Shown here piece after piece: positions 46,775 through 57,331 of a DNA stretch of 64,000 bases. A model generated the notes under the pieces. It was given only the letters and a program-made list of their open reading frames with translations. It was not told where the DNA came from and did not search any database. The position numbers and the translations under genes are program-made. The stretch's first letter is position 1. Every line of letters begins with the position of its first letter. The stretch comes from Okeania sp. SIO1I7 (GTDB lineage Bacteria > Cyanobacteriota > Cyanobacteriia > Cyanobacteriales > Microcoleaceae): NCBI GenBank assembly GCA_010672585.1, contig JAAHGF010000005.1, positions 1 through 64,000 on the forward strand, given 5' to 3'.

Positions 46775-49700
46775 ATGAGTAAAAAAAAGCCTATATATAA
46801 ACAACTTTTACTACAGCTAACAAGTGGCTTACTAAGTTTAATTGTACTGTTACCAACCCCAAGTAGAGCTAATACTTTATTAGGAATAATTCGAGGTGAT
46901 GGAAATACAGATGAATGGAATAACATCATTACACGAATACGCAATCTAGGTATTAGTTATGAACCTATTGATTTAAGACAAATTAATACAGTAGCTGACC
47001 TATCTGGGGTGAAAGTTATCTTTTTACCAAACATTGAAACCTTAACTGAAACTCAAGTAGACATTATAGAAGAGTGGGTAAAACAGGGAGGGAAATTAAT
47101 AGCTAGTGGCCAGGTAGGGAGAAAATCTAAACCAGGGGTAAGGCAAGAATTGCGATCGCTTCTTGGGTCTTATTGGGCTTTTCCATTGAGTCAACCTGCA
47201 ATACCGGAGGCAAGATATCGTTGTTTAGATATTGCTTGCAAAAAGTCTACAAGTTGGGCACCCATGGGAAATGACCAAGATACTGTTGAGGGTGGAGTAT
47301 TAATTCCGGCAGGGTTAAGCAGCACAACTGCAGCTACTTGGAAAGGAAGTTCGGGTTCTTCAGCGGTAGTTATTACTCCTCAAGCAACCTACTTCGGTTG
47401 GAACTGGGGTAGTAGTACCTCTGCAACGTTAGATAGTGCTTGGTTGCAAGCTGTGTTAAATCGCTATCAGAGTCAGCCACAATTTACAGCCAGAAATAAT
47501 AATCCATTACCCACAGCGAATAGTAGTCCGACTGCTCCCATTACTCCTAGCACTAACCCAGTTAAAATTAGACCCCGTATTTCCTCTGCACCACCAAGGA
47601 CTGAAAAGACAAATCCAGTTAGAGTTCAACCTAGAACTGCAGCAGTAAATACAAATCAACCTTCTACTACAACTCAAAATTCGACTGAAAATACCAATCA
47701 AGTTAGAGTTCAACCTAGAACTGCACCAGTAAATTCAAATATAAATCAACCTTCGACGACAACTCAAAATTCGACTGAAAATACCAATCAAGTTAGAGTT
47801 CAACCTCAAACTGCACCAGTAAATTCAAACATAAATCAACCTCCTACTACAACTCAAAATTCTACTACGGAACAAGATAATATTTGGCTGAGAAGTCAGC
47901 AACAGAAGACAACCACCGAACAAAAACCGCTACAACCAAATCAAGCATCAGGAACATTAGGTAGTCAAAATAATAATTTAACCTCACAGACAAGTACAGT
48001 TCCCCAGAGTAATAATGTTTGGAACAGATTTCGAGAACAGATAGAACGACAAAACCAGAAAGCTGAAAATATCAATACCAAGGAAAGCGTTGTTAATTCA
48101 CTGGAAAACTCTAGTTCAGAAACCACAAATAATAGAGACAATATTTGGAACAGAGTTAGACAGCAAACTGAGCAACAAAATCAACCAACTGAAAAAATCA
48201 GTACCAAGGAAACCGATAACCCTACTTCAGAAACCGCAAATAATAGAGACAATATTTGGAATAGATCCAGACAACAAACAACAACACCATCCTCTCGCCG
48301 TAACCCCCTAGCTGCAATACTCCGACCTTTGCCTCCACCAGAGGTACAAGTACCAAATTCCCAAAAAGATCCTTCATCAGAATCAGCACCTGCAGGTTTG
48401 GAAGTCAGACAAGGAAACTATCCAATTAGTAGAGCAGAAGCTAATGCAATGTTGCAAGAGTTAAATAATCTCTTGGGTAGATTTGAAAGTGCTTTGGTTG
48501 CAGCAAAATCAGCAAATGTAGAAGTGAATTTGTCAGCAGATGAGGGTAGTTTGGTAGCTACCAATAGCGATCGTAGTACATTTATTGCTCAAAGAAATCG
48601 AGAAATAAGTGATGCTCAACAAATAGTCGAACGAGCACGTTTAGTAATTCAAAGATTCCCCCAACAGGTGGCATCCAAACAATATGCTACTGCTAGGAAT
48701 CAATGGCTGCAAACAAGGCAAATGTTGTGGCAGAATTATCCCACTGATGGGGAAAGAGCGGGGGCTGAGATTAGAGCTGTGTGGTTAGATAGGGGTACAA
48801 TTGTTAGGGCGCGGTCAGAACGAGGTCTGGCAATGGTTTTTGACCGACTTGCTGCTGCTGGTATTAATACTGTTTTCTTTGAAACTCTGAATGCTGGTTA
48901 CACAATTTATCCTAGTAATGTTGCTCCCAGACAGAATCCTTTGACAATTTCTTGGGACCCCCTTGAGTCTGCTGTTAAATTGGCTCGCGAGCGGAATATG
49001 GAGATACACGCTTGGATATGGACGTTTGCGACGGGAAATAAGGCTCATAACCGCGCTCTCGGTCAGCCAGATAGTTATTTGGGTCCGGTGATTTCAGCTC
49101 ACCCTGATTGGGTGATGACTGATAACAAGGGTCGGAAAAGACACCCTTCTGATGGCAAGGTTTATATGGACCCTGCTAATCCTTATGTTCGGCAATATCT
49201 GCTGAGGATAATAGATGAAATTGCTAGTCGCTATCAGGTTGATGGGATTCAACTTGACTATATTCGCTATCCTTTTCAAAATCCTGGTCGGAATTTTTCT
49301 TATGGTTACAGCACGATAGCTCGTCAACAGTTTCAGCGGTTGCATGGTGTAGACCCGATGAAGATTTCTTCACGCGATCGCCAAAATAGGTGGAAATGGA
49401 CTGAGTTTAAAATTAATCAAGTTAATAGCTTTGTTGCGGATACTTCGAGATTTCTCAAACAGAAATATCCAAGGATGATTTTGTCGGCGGCGGTGTTTCC
49501 TTTTCCACGTCATGAGCGTTTTGATAAAATTCAGCAAGATTGGGAGACTTGGGTTCTCAGGGGTGATATTGATTTGTTGACTCCGATGACTTATGCTTTG
49601 GATACGAATCGTTTCCAGCAAATTACGCAACCGCTGACCAGTACGCGAGTATTAGGTAGTACTTTGATAACGCCTGCAGTTAAGCTTTTGAATCTTCCTG

Positions 49701-50254
49701 AAATTGTTGCGGTTGACCAAATTCAAGCGGCGAGGGATTTGCCTACAGGGGGTTACATTATTTTTGCTGCAGAAAGAATTACTGGGGGGTTACATGGATT
49801 TTTGACTCGTACTCAGGGAGGACCGGAAACTGGGAAGAATAATAGAGCTTCGTTAAGTACTTTTGCGAACCCTTCTCATGTTGTGGAGGGTCCTATTCCC
49901 TATCGAAAACCATTTGCAGCAGCAGCAGATCGTTTTCAAGCTTTGAAAAAGGAATGGAGTTTTTTGTTGGCAAATGAGCAACTTTCTATAAGGCAGTCTG
50001 AACTTGAGAGTTGGCGGAATAAAGCTGAGGAGTTGGCAGCAGATTTGAATCAATTGGCTGAAAATCCGGATAATAGTAATTTGAATCAAGCTAGAAATAG
50101 TTTGAGAAGATTTCAGTTACAGTTTAGGGGTTCTATGGGTGTTCATGCTAGGGAAAATGCTTATCAAGTTCAGACTTGGCAAAATCGTTTAGCTGCTTTG
50201 GAAATGTTGTTAAATTATGGCGAGCGAGTGCGGTTAAAAAGTGGGAGATTTTAA
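46775..50254 (+). CDS. Secreted GHL10 (DUF187) glycosidase-like protein with long repetitive linker
   Basis: 1159 aa from ATG 46775 (aagaagag upstream; the frame extends to a TTG at 46637, but that region is a repeat). Signal peptide 1-32 (LLLQLTSGLLSLIVLLP..SRA). Residues 34-220 form a GATase-like or Rossmann-type domain (LGIIRGDGNTDEWNNIITRI...). Residues about 230-540 are an Asn/Gln/Thr linker with repeats (STTTQNSTENTNQVRVQPRT; NNRDNIWNR.RQQT). A glycosyl-hydrolase-like 10 domain starts about 660 (EIRAVWLDRGTI...NTVFFETLNAGYTIYPS...QVDGIQLDYIRYPF) and runs to about 960. A helical tail follows. Likely acts on envelope or extracellular glycans. Confidence 0.88.
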   Translation: MSKKKPIYKQLLLQLTSGLLSLIVLLPTPSRANTLLGIIRGDGNTDEWNNIITRIRNLGISYEPIDLRQINTVADLSGVKVIFLPNIETLTETQVDIIEEWVKQGGKLIASGQVGRKSKPGVRQELRSLLGSYWAFPLSQPAIPEARYRCLDIACKKSTSWAPMGNDQDTVEGGVLIPAGLSSTTAATWKGSSGSSAVVITPQATYFGWNWGSSTSATLDSAWLQAVLNRYQSQPQFTARNNNPLPTANSSPTAPITPSTNPVKIRPRISSAPPRTEKTNPVRVQPRTAAVNTNQPSTTTQNSTENTNQVRVQPRTAPVNSNINQPSTTTQNSTENTNQVRVQPQTAPVNSNINQPPTTTQNSTTEQDNIWLRSQQQKTTTEQKPLQPNQASGTLGSQNNNLTSQTSTVPQSNNVWNRFREQIERQNQKAENINTKESVVNSLENSSSETTNNRDNIWNRVRQQTEQQNQPTEKISTKETDNPTSETANNRDNIWNRSRQQTTTPSSRRNPLAAILRPLPPPEVQVPNSQKDPSSESAPAGLEVRQGNYPISRAEANAMLQELNNLLGRFESALVAAKSANVEVNLSADEGSLVATNSDRSTFIAQRNREISDAQQIVERARLVIQRFPQQVASKQYATARNQWLQTRQMLWQNYPTDGERAGAEIRAVWLDRGTIVRARSERGLAMVFDRLAAAGINTVFFETLNAGYTIYPSNVAPRQNPLTISWDPLESAVKLARERNMEIHAWIWTFATGNKAHNRALGQPDSYLGPVISAHPDWVMTDNKGRKRHPSDGKVYMDPANPYVRQYLLRIIDEIASRYQVDGIQLDYIRYPFQNPGRNFSYGYSTIARQQFQRLHGVDPMKISSRDRQNRWKWTEFKINQVNSFVADTSRFLKQKYPRMILSAAVFPFPRHERFDKIQQDWETWVLRGDIDLLTPMTYALDTNRFQQITQPLTSTRVLGSTLITPAVKLLNLPEIVAVDQIQAARDLPTGGYIIFAAERITGGLHGFLTRTQGGPETGKNNRASLSTFANPSHVVEGPIPYRKPFAAAADRFQALKKEWSFLLANEQLSIRQSELESWRNKAEELAADLNQLAENPDNSNLNQARNSLRRFQLQFRGSMGVHARENAYQVQTWQNRLAALEMLLNYGERVRLKSGRF

Positions 50255-50963
<709 letters not shown>

Positions 50964-52727
50964 CTACTCATTCAAACTACCATCAGGCATAATTGCCCCT
51001 TGCAGATTTGCCCCTTGCAGATTTGCTTTTTCAATATTTGCTCCTTGTAAATTGGCATTCTTCAGGTTAGCTCCCTTGAGATTAGCTCCTTGAAGGTCAA
51101 CACCCATTAACTTAGCACCAGTCAAATTTGCTCCTGCTAAGTCTACTCTCCTGAGGTCAGCATCTTTTAAAATTGCCCTCCTGAGATCGACACCTCGGAG
51201 ACTAGCACGACTGATCATTGCCCCACCTAAATTCGCTCCTTTTAAATTCGCTCCTTTTAAATTCGCTCTAGTGAGTTTAGCATCTTTGAGATTAGCCACT
51301 TGCAAATTAGCAGCTTGCAAATTAGAACTCATCAAATTTGCACCAGATAAATTAGCTTGTCGTAAGTTAGCATTTTCTAATACTGCCCTCATTAAAGTTG
51401 CTCCACCAAGGAAAGCTCTTTCCAACTCGGTATTTTGCAAATTAGAACTCATCAAATTTGCTCCCTCTAAACGAGCGTGAGACAAATTAGCTTGCTGTAG
51501 TTTAGCTTTAATTAGGTTTGCTCCTTGAAGTTGCGCACCTTTGAGGTTGGCATTTTGCAATCTGGCTTCCCTAAGTTCGATACCTCTCAAATTAGCTTTG
51601 AATAAATCTGCTTCTCGCAAATAAGCATCTTCAATTTTGATAGCTGCCAAGTTTGCACCACGAAGGTTACAACCTTGACATTCTCCAGTTGTTCGTAATT
51701 GCTCTACTACACTCTTGCCCGAGATTTTTTGGATAGCAATTTCCTGTGGAGTTCTTTCCGTTATTGGGGAATTCGTTTGTTGTCGTTGCTGTCGAAAAAC
51801 TGTTAAACTCGTAGCTAGTATAGCAAGAGCCGCAATACTAGCCATTCCGACTATTGCAGATGTTTTTACGGGTTTTATTGCCATCGCTAAATTCCGAAAA
51901 TTAGTAGCATCGCCAAACATAGGAATTGGTTTCAGCGCGGCTATTGCTGCTGCTGCGTTTTCAAAGCGGTCTTTGCTATTGGGAGATACCATTTTCTCTA
52001 GCCACATTGTGAATAATGTACTCAGTTGTGGCATTAATTTTTTGACGTTGAAATTATAGTTGCGGTCTATTAATTTTTTGATATCTGTACTGCGGGTACC
52101 GGTTAATAAGCAGATCAAGGTTGCGCCTAAACTATATAAGTCAGAATTTATAGTGACAGTACCATTTAATTCTTGTTCTGGTGACATAAACCCTGGAGTA
52201 CCACTTATACCATCACTTAAAATATCTTCTATTCCTATACGCGCAGAACCAAAATTAATTAAATGTGCAATAGGGAATCTTTCACCGTGGGAGTGGGTAT
52301 CAACTAATATATTTTCTGGTTTGATATTGCCGTGAATAATTGGTGGAGTTTGCTTTTGTAAATGAACTAAAATTTCTAAAGTTGAAACAGCAATTTGCTT
52401 GATTTGTTCGGGAGTAAAACTTCTTCTTTCTGCTAAAGAATTGCCTATTTGATATTTTGTAATTAAGCAAAATCCTTCGGTGGTTTCTAAAGAGTCTACA
52501 TAATTGGGAATACGAGGATGTTGTAGTTGTTTGAGAATTTCTACTTCTCGTTCATAAGCTTCAAACCCTGCCCAATTTGCATCACTATCTGCAAAACGAA
52601 ATTCTTTAATGACAACCTCTTGGTCTTGTTTGAGAGCTAGTCCCTGGTATGTCACTTCTCCTTCGTTTTGGTGACGTTCTATTTCTCGAATAATTTGATA
52701 GCCTTGGCTAGAAAGGTCTTGTTTCAT
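50964..52727 (-). CDS. Pentapeptide-repeat protein with N-terminal kinase domain, probably a pseudokinase
   Basis: 587 aa. Residues 10-270 have a Ser/Thr kinase fold with Lys41 and Glu61 kept, but the catalytic loop reads IIHGNIKPEN (Asn134 where Asp is needed) and the metal-binding DFG is NFG (158-160). The Gly loop is also poor. A membrane helix follows (about 287-310), then about 220 residues of A(N/D)LxxA pentapeptide repeats forming a right-handed quadrilateral helix. In normal family members the kinase signals across the membrane; here it probably binds or scaffolds. No frameshift; the fold is otherwise intact. Confidence 0.9.
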   Translation of the reverse strand: MKQDLSSQGYQIIREIERHQNEGEVTYQGLALKQDQEVVIKEFRFADSDANWAGFEAYEREVEILKQLQHPRIPNYVDSLETTEGFCLITKYQIGNSLAERRSFTPEQIKQIAVSTLEILVHLQKQTPPIIHGNIKPENILVDTHSHGERFPIAHLINFGSARIGIEDILSDGISGTPGFMSPEQELNGTVTINSDLYSLGATLICLLTGTRSTDIKKLIDRNYNFNVKKLMPQLSTLFTMWLEKMVSPNSKDRFENAAAAIAALKPIPMFGDATNFRNLAMAIKPVKTSAIVGMASIAALAILATSLTVFRQQRQQTNSPITERTPQEIAIQKISGKSVVEQLRTTGECQGCNLRGANLAAIKIEDAYLREADLFKANLRGIELREARLQNANLKGAQLQGANLIKAKLQQANLSHARLEGANLMSSNLQNTELERAFLGGATLMRAVLENANLRQANLSGANLMSSNLQAANLQVANLKDAKLTRANLKGANLKGANLGGAMISRASLRGVDLRRAILKDADLRRVDLAGANLTGAKLMGVDLQGANLKGANLKNANLQGANIEKANLQGANLQGAIMPDGSLNE

Positions 52728-53208
52728 GTTAATAGTACCACCGTTTTTTTTTATCTGTAAATGGGGCGCTAATGCAATAACTCTGATTGAGTATTATATC
52801 ATATTTTTGATTGAGTAGCAATTACAAATTGTCACTATTCCTCGTTTTGCCAAAAATATTTCAGAATTATAATTTTTTTTTGATGAAATAAAAATTAAGT
52901 ACATCAGAAATTATTTAGTTACTTAGTTAGCTCACCAACTTTTATTATACTTGTACTTAATTCTCCTGAAAATAAGTGGAATAATGGAGATATATTAATT
53001 GCCGTTTATAGCTAAAATATTTACAATAAATTTTTGCCTAAAGATGGTATTTTTTGATACTTTTTATACAATAGTAAGTATCGATATATTGGAGAGACTA
53101 TTTTTTATTACCTATTATTAAGATGAGTTGTAAACAGTACTAATAAATTTCAAAACGACTCTTTTATGGTAAAATAATGTAAAACTATTTTCAGAAAAAG
53201 AGGTTTCT
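52728..53208. other. Divergent promoter spacer
   Basis: 481 AT-rich bases without repeats I recognise; promoters for the pseudokinase and the DUF3386 gene must lie here. AGAGG sits about 5 bases before the DUF3386 ATG. Confidence 0.5.
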
Positions 53209-53856
53209 ATGACAGAACAAAATGCTCGTGATTTATTTAAAGCTGCCTACGAACATCGTTATACTTGGGACTCTAATTTTCCCGGTTATAGTGCCGATAT
53301 TGAACTAAAACAAGGGTCAGAACTGTACAATGGCCAAATTTCGATAAAAGCAGACTTCAGTGTAGAAGTCACAGGTATCTCAGACGAGGAAGTACAACAA
53401 AGCGTTTATACTCAAATGCGGGATGTAGTTACTCACCGCAAACGTTCATCCTTTGAAGCATCCCACGGTAAAAATAGCTTCAGTCTAGGCAATCGGGATG
53501 AGACTGGTGCAGTTGAAATTCTTGTTGAAGGTGATGCGATGGGGTCAAATTATAAGGTTAGAGATCGGGAAATTTGTCTAGTTAGTCGGGTAATGGGCCG
53601 AATGGCTTTCGTAATTAATACTCACAAAAGCTTGGATACAGAAGAAGGTTCTGTTGCTACTCACTATAACGCCATTTTCCGCAACCCTCAAACCAATGAA
53701 GTTATAAGAGAACTAGAATTTGAGGACAGTTATGAAAAAATTGGCAGTTATTACATAATGACTCGTCAGGTAGTCAATTCTACAGAAAAAGGTCAAGTAA
53801 CAACAACCGAATTTAACTACTCTAATATCAAATTGCTAGAACCAGCAGTTGTGTAG
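53209..53856 (+). CDS. DUF3386 domain-containing protein
   Basis: 215 aa, full length for this cyanobacteria/plant family: ARDLFKAAYEHRYTWDSNFPGYSADIEL at the start, HRKRSSFEASHGKNSFSLG in the middle, and VINTHKSLDTEEGSVATHYNAIFRNPQTNEVIRELEFEDSY towards the end. Soluble, function unknown. It has an AGAGG ribosome-binding site. The NifU-C gene follows 105 bases downstream on the same strand, perhaps in one unit. Confidence 0.87.
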   Translation: MTEQNARDLFKAAYEHRYTWDSNFPGYSADIELKQGSELYNGQISIKADFSVEVTGISDEEVQQSVYTQMRDVVTHRKRSSFEASHGKNSFSLGNRDETGAVEILVEGDAMGSNYKVRDREICLVSRVMGRMAFVINTHKSLDTEEGSVATHYNAIFRNPQTNEVIRELEFEDSYEKIGSYYIMTRQVVNSTEKGQVTTTEFNYSNIKLLEPAVV

Positions 53857-53961
53857 AGACAATCTGAACTTTTGGTTGATTTTGATGTTAATTCCGCTAG
53901 GATTAATTTAGGAGAACCATAGTTCTAAATATTATAAATTCAACAAAACAAGGAGAAAAAA

Positions 53962-54198
53962 ATGCCTAAAGCACTGACCAAAGAAAATGTGGAAAATGTA
54001 TTAGATGAATTACGTCCCTATCTCGCGGCAGATGGTGGTAACGTAAAATTAGTAGACATTGATGGTCCGATAGTAAATCTTCAACTACAAGGAGCTTGTA
54101 GTTCTTGTCCTAGTTCTACTATGACTCTCAAAATGGGTATTGAGCGCAAACTTAGGGAAGAAATTCCTGAAATTTCTGAAGTCAATTCTGTGATGTAG
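53962..54198 (+). CDS. NifU C-terminal domain protein (Nfu-type Fe-S scaffold)
   Basis: 78 aa consisting only of the NifU-C domain: [23 protein letters not shown], then the cluster-binding CSSCPSST (CxxC), and [18 protein letters not shown]. In cyanobacteria such proteins carry and pass Fe-S clusters, including to photosystem I. An aaggag ribosome-binding site lies upstream. Functionally it links to the suf genes in this window, 28 kb away, but it is not in their operon. Confidence 0.94.
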   Translation: MPKALTKENVENVLDELRPYLAADGGNVKLVDIDGPIVNLQLQGACSSCPSSTMTLKMGIERKLREEIPEISEVNSVM

Positions 54199-55256
54199 AG
54201 ATAATTTTCCCCACTCACATTATTTTTGGTGTGGGTGGGAAATTTATTAAAGTAGCAGTCAGCACTCAGCTATCAGCTATCAGCTTTTCCAGGTGTATAA
54301 TGGGGGATACTCAAGGGTAGCAAAACAGAGAACGGAAAACTTTAAACAGAAAAATATCTGAGTAGTAAATATACAAATAATTTTGCCTATCTACTAAGAA
54401 AATAATCTGTTAACAATAACTCTAAATCTACTTAAAAAAACATACAGTTGATTATCTAAAAATCTACTTAATTACCCCTAAACAACTGTATCTTAAATAT
54501 CTTTATTTAACAGATAAAAAGCTTCAAATTCAGACAAGGTCAGATTTTTCTTTCTTCCTTCTTCCTTCTGCTATAGAAATAAATCTTGATAGTTAAATCG
54601 TAACTAAGGTAATCACAGATAAATAGCCAGTATCAGTAGATAAATAAAGTTCTGCAAAGCTGTTGTTCATAGAATTAAGTATTAATTGTTAGGTCAATTT
54701 TTTTCATCTACAAACCTGCAATAACTGTTTGAGCCATTGCCAATTACTTATTACCCATTACCGAATAATTAAGGTTTAAAGCCTCTCCTTTATTTAAAGG
54801 AGAAAAAAGCGGTCGTTTGCGGAGCATGACCTTAGGATGGGATGGCGAGGTTTCCTCGCTGGCCTCCAATCAAGCAAGAGAAGAAAAAATTTTCCCTACC
54901 ACGTCAATCCTCTTCTTTTCAAGGAGAGATAATGGTTAATTATTAATTATTAATTAGGGCTTGCTGATTAAATCTAAAACCATTGACATATAAATATTTT
55001 AGCCTTTTTAGGTCTGAAATACCTTGGTCTTCAGCTCTTCACGCTCAAAAAGGAGTGTATTTTAGGCTCATAGTTGGGCAGAAAAATCAAGGGACAAAAC
55101 GCCCGCTCCTACCTCTTCTAAATTCCTATTTCTCCTGTCTCCTGTCTTCCCCTCCACCGGAGGGGTTGGGGGTGGGTTGTCTCCTGTCTCCTACAAAGAG
55201 CAAAAAGACTTTCCATACGCAAACCCTAATTATTAATTGTTTAACGACCTTTATCA
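54199..55256. other. Spacer with family C and family A MITEs back to back
   Basis: 54199-54750: AT-rich sequence, 'cagctatcagctatcag' runs and a ttcttccttcttcc tract; no gene. 54758-54956: family C. 54957-55226: family A. The regulator gene starts 30 bases after the family A copy. Confidence 0.62.
54957..55226. repeat. Family A MITE with TAATTA target duplication
   Basis: gggcttgctgattaaatcta ... ccatacgcaaaccc, flanked by TAATTA at 54951-54956 and 55227-55232. Contains cttcccctccaccggagggg. Confidence 0.83.
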
Positions 55257-57329
55257 ATGAAAATTCTAGTTGTAGAAGATGATCGATTTATCGCCGAAAC
55301 TTTAGCTGATGCCTTAACTGAACAACTTTTTGTAGTTGATATAACCACAGATGGTCAAGCAGGTTGGGAGCAAGCTCAAGCCTGCGATTATGATTTAATT
55401 TTATTAGATGTAATGCTGCCTAAATTAGATGGTATTACTTTATGTCAGAAGTTACGTTATTTTAATAAAAACATTCCTATTTTACTTTTAACAGCTCGTA
55501 ATAACAATCAAGATAAAGTAAAAGGTTTAAATGCTGGAGCTGATGATTATGTAGTTAAACCTTTTAATTTAGAAGAGCTTTTAGCAAGAATTAGAGCATT
55601 ATTGCGGCGGGGAAACGAGTCTGCTTCTCTCATCAAAAAATGGGGTAATTTATGTTTAAATCCTCAAAATTGTGAAGTTACTTACAATAACAAACAGTTA
55701 AATCTTACTCCTAAAGAATATGAAATTCTAAATCTGTTTATGCACAATAATCAAAGAATATTTAATTGTAGTGCAATTTTAGATAAAGTTTGGAGTTGGG
55801 AAGACACTCCTACAGAAGATACAGTTAGAGCGCATATTAAAGGTTTAAGAAATAAATTAAAAGCAGTAGGTGCGCCTAGTGATTTAATCGAAACTGTTTA
55901 TGGTTTAGGTTATCGGTTAAAACAAGTTGAAGAAGGAAGAAGAAAGAAGGAAGAAGAAGGAAGGAAGAAGGAAGAAGGAAGAAGGAAGAAGAAGGAAGGA
56001 AGAAGCAAAAAGTGGATGGGGGTTCAAAATACAACCAATTGTAAACACTGTTTATGTGGCAGGGTATTAAACTCAAAAGAAAAAGATAAAAATAATTTAC
56101 CAGTCAATAATAATCAAATAAAAGATCAAGAAAAGCCTCAAAAATATCAGGAATCTCAACAAAAACTGCAAGATTCCATCAGTAAAATATGGGATAGATT
56201 TAAAGGAGGTATTAATGAGCGGATTGATGTACTAGAACAAGTAGTAGTAGCTGGAAAAAATGAAATATTAGAGATTGATTTACAAAGAAAAGCACAACAA
56301 GAAGCTCATAAATTAGCAGGTTCTCTAGGTACATTTGGTTTAGTAGATGGCTCAGATTTAGCTAGAGAAATAGAAAGTTTATTGGCAGCGGAAAAGCCTC
56401 TTAATTATAGCGAAATATTTCATCTATCTAAATTAGTAAAAAGTCTATGCAACAAGATAGAAAAGCATAGTAATATCGACAAAGAAAAAAGTGATAATCA
56501 ACAGATAAAATATCTCGATTGTCAATATTCTATTCCTATTGTTCCAGAATGTAAATTATTATTAATACTAGACAAAGATAGTTTATTCGCCAAACAATTA
56601 ATTGAGGAGGCTGTCACAAAAAAAATACAATTTAAGCTGGCTCCAGATGTTTTAATAACCACAGATATAGATGCTTATATTAATCATAATTTAAACAATA
56701 GTTTACAAGATTTATCATTTTGTCCTAATGTAGTTTTACTTGACCTTGAAGTTGCTGCTAATTCAGAGGAAATATTAGGCCAATTTTCTAGTCAGATGCC
56801 ATCTGTACCTGTAGTTGTACTTAATACTAAAGGTGAATTGAGCGATCGCGTAAAAATTGCTAAACTAGGAGCATCAGCATATCTAAAAAAGCCATTACCC
56901 GCAGCTCAAGTTATAGACATAGTATTAGATATCTGGCAAAAAAATCAGACTTTAGCAACTGTGATGATTGTAGATGACGACCTGCAAATTTTAGAGAACA
57001 TCGAACAGATACTAACGCAGTGGGGAATTAAAGTTGTAACCCTGAGTGATGAGCGATATTTCTGGACAACCTTAGAAAATACAGTGCCAGATTTATTAAT
57101 TTTAGACATAGAAATGCCATATTTTAATGGAATTGATTTGTGTCAAATTATTCGTAACGATCCACATTGGAATTGGCTTCCTGTTATATTTCTGACAGCT
57201 CATTGTGACCCTATTATTTGTCATCAAGTTTTTACTGCTGGTGCGGATGATTATATCTGTAAATCATTTAAATATTCTGATTTAATTACTCGTATTATTA
57301 ATCGGATTAAACGTAGTATAAGTGTTTAA
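55257..57329 (+). CDS. Multidomain response regulator (REC-winged helix-HPt-REC-REC) with inserted cassette
   Basis: 690 aa. REC1 1-115 (phospho-acceptor Asp51, Lys101), OmpR-type winged helix 128-222 (LNLTPKEYEILNLF ... TVRAHIKGLRNKL ... TVYGLGYRLK), HPt 310-405 (phospho-His351 in QEAHKLAGSLG), REC2 433-560 (Asp496), REC3 568-685 (Asp617, Lys669). A transcription factor able to take part in a phosphorelay. Between winged helix and HPt lies a foreign-looking segment (225-278): EEGRRKKEEEGRKKEEG.. then WMGVQNTTNCKHC...VLNSKEKD. A very similar segment occurs in the next gene. A family A MITE ends 30 bases before the start, so the local promoter region is MITE-derived. Confidence 0.92.
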   Translation: MKILVVEDDRFIAETLADALTEQLFVVDITTDGQAGWEQAQACDYDLILLDVMLPKLDGITLCQKLRYFNKNIPILLLTARNNNQDKVKGLNAGADDYVVKPFNLEELLARIRALLRRGNESASLIKKWGNLCLNPQNCEVTYNNKQLNLTPKEYEILNLFMHNNQRIFNCSAILDKVWSWEDTPTEDTVRAHIKGLRNKLKAVGAPSDLIETVYGLGYRLKQVEEGRRKKEEEGRKKEEGRRKKKEGRSKKWMGVQNTTNCKHCLCGRVLNSKEKDKNNLPVNNNQIKDQEKPQKYQESQQKLQDSISKIWDRFKGGINERIDVLEQVVVAGKNEILEIDLQRKAQQEAHKLAGSLGTFGLVDGSDLAREIESLLAAEKPLNYSEIFHLSKLVKSLCNKIEKHSNIDKEKSDNQQIKYLDCQYSIPIVPECKLLLILDKDSLFAKQLIEEAVTKKIQFKLAPDVLITTDIDAYINHNLNNSLQDLSFCPNVVLLDLEVAANSEEILGQFSSQMPSVPVVVLNTKGELSDRVKIAKLGASAYLKKPLPAAQVIDIVLDIWQKNQTLATVMIVDDDLQILENIEQILTQWGIKVVTLSDERYFWTTLENTVPDLLILDIEMPYFNGIDLCQIIRNDPHWNWLPVIFLTAHCDPIICHQVFTAGADDYICKSFKYSDLITRIINRIKRSISV
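55929..56090 (+). repeat. In-frame cassette in the response regulator gene
   Basis: gttgaagaaggaagaag run, then ggatgggggttcaaaatac, accaattgtaaacac and gggtattaaactc...gaaaaagata. The same order and largely the same bases are found at about 58430-58756 in the kinase gene. Confidence 0.8.
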
Positions 57330-57331
57330 TT

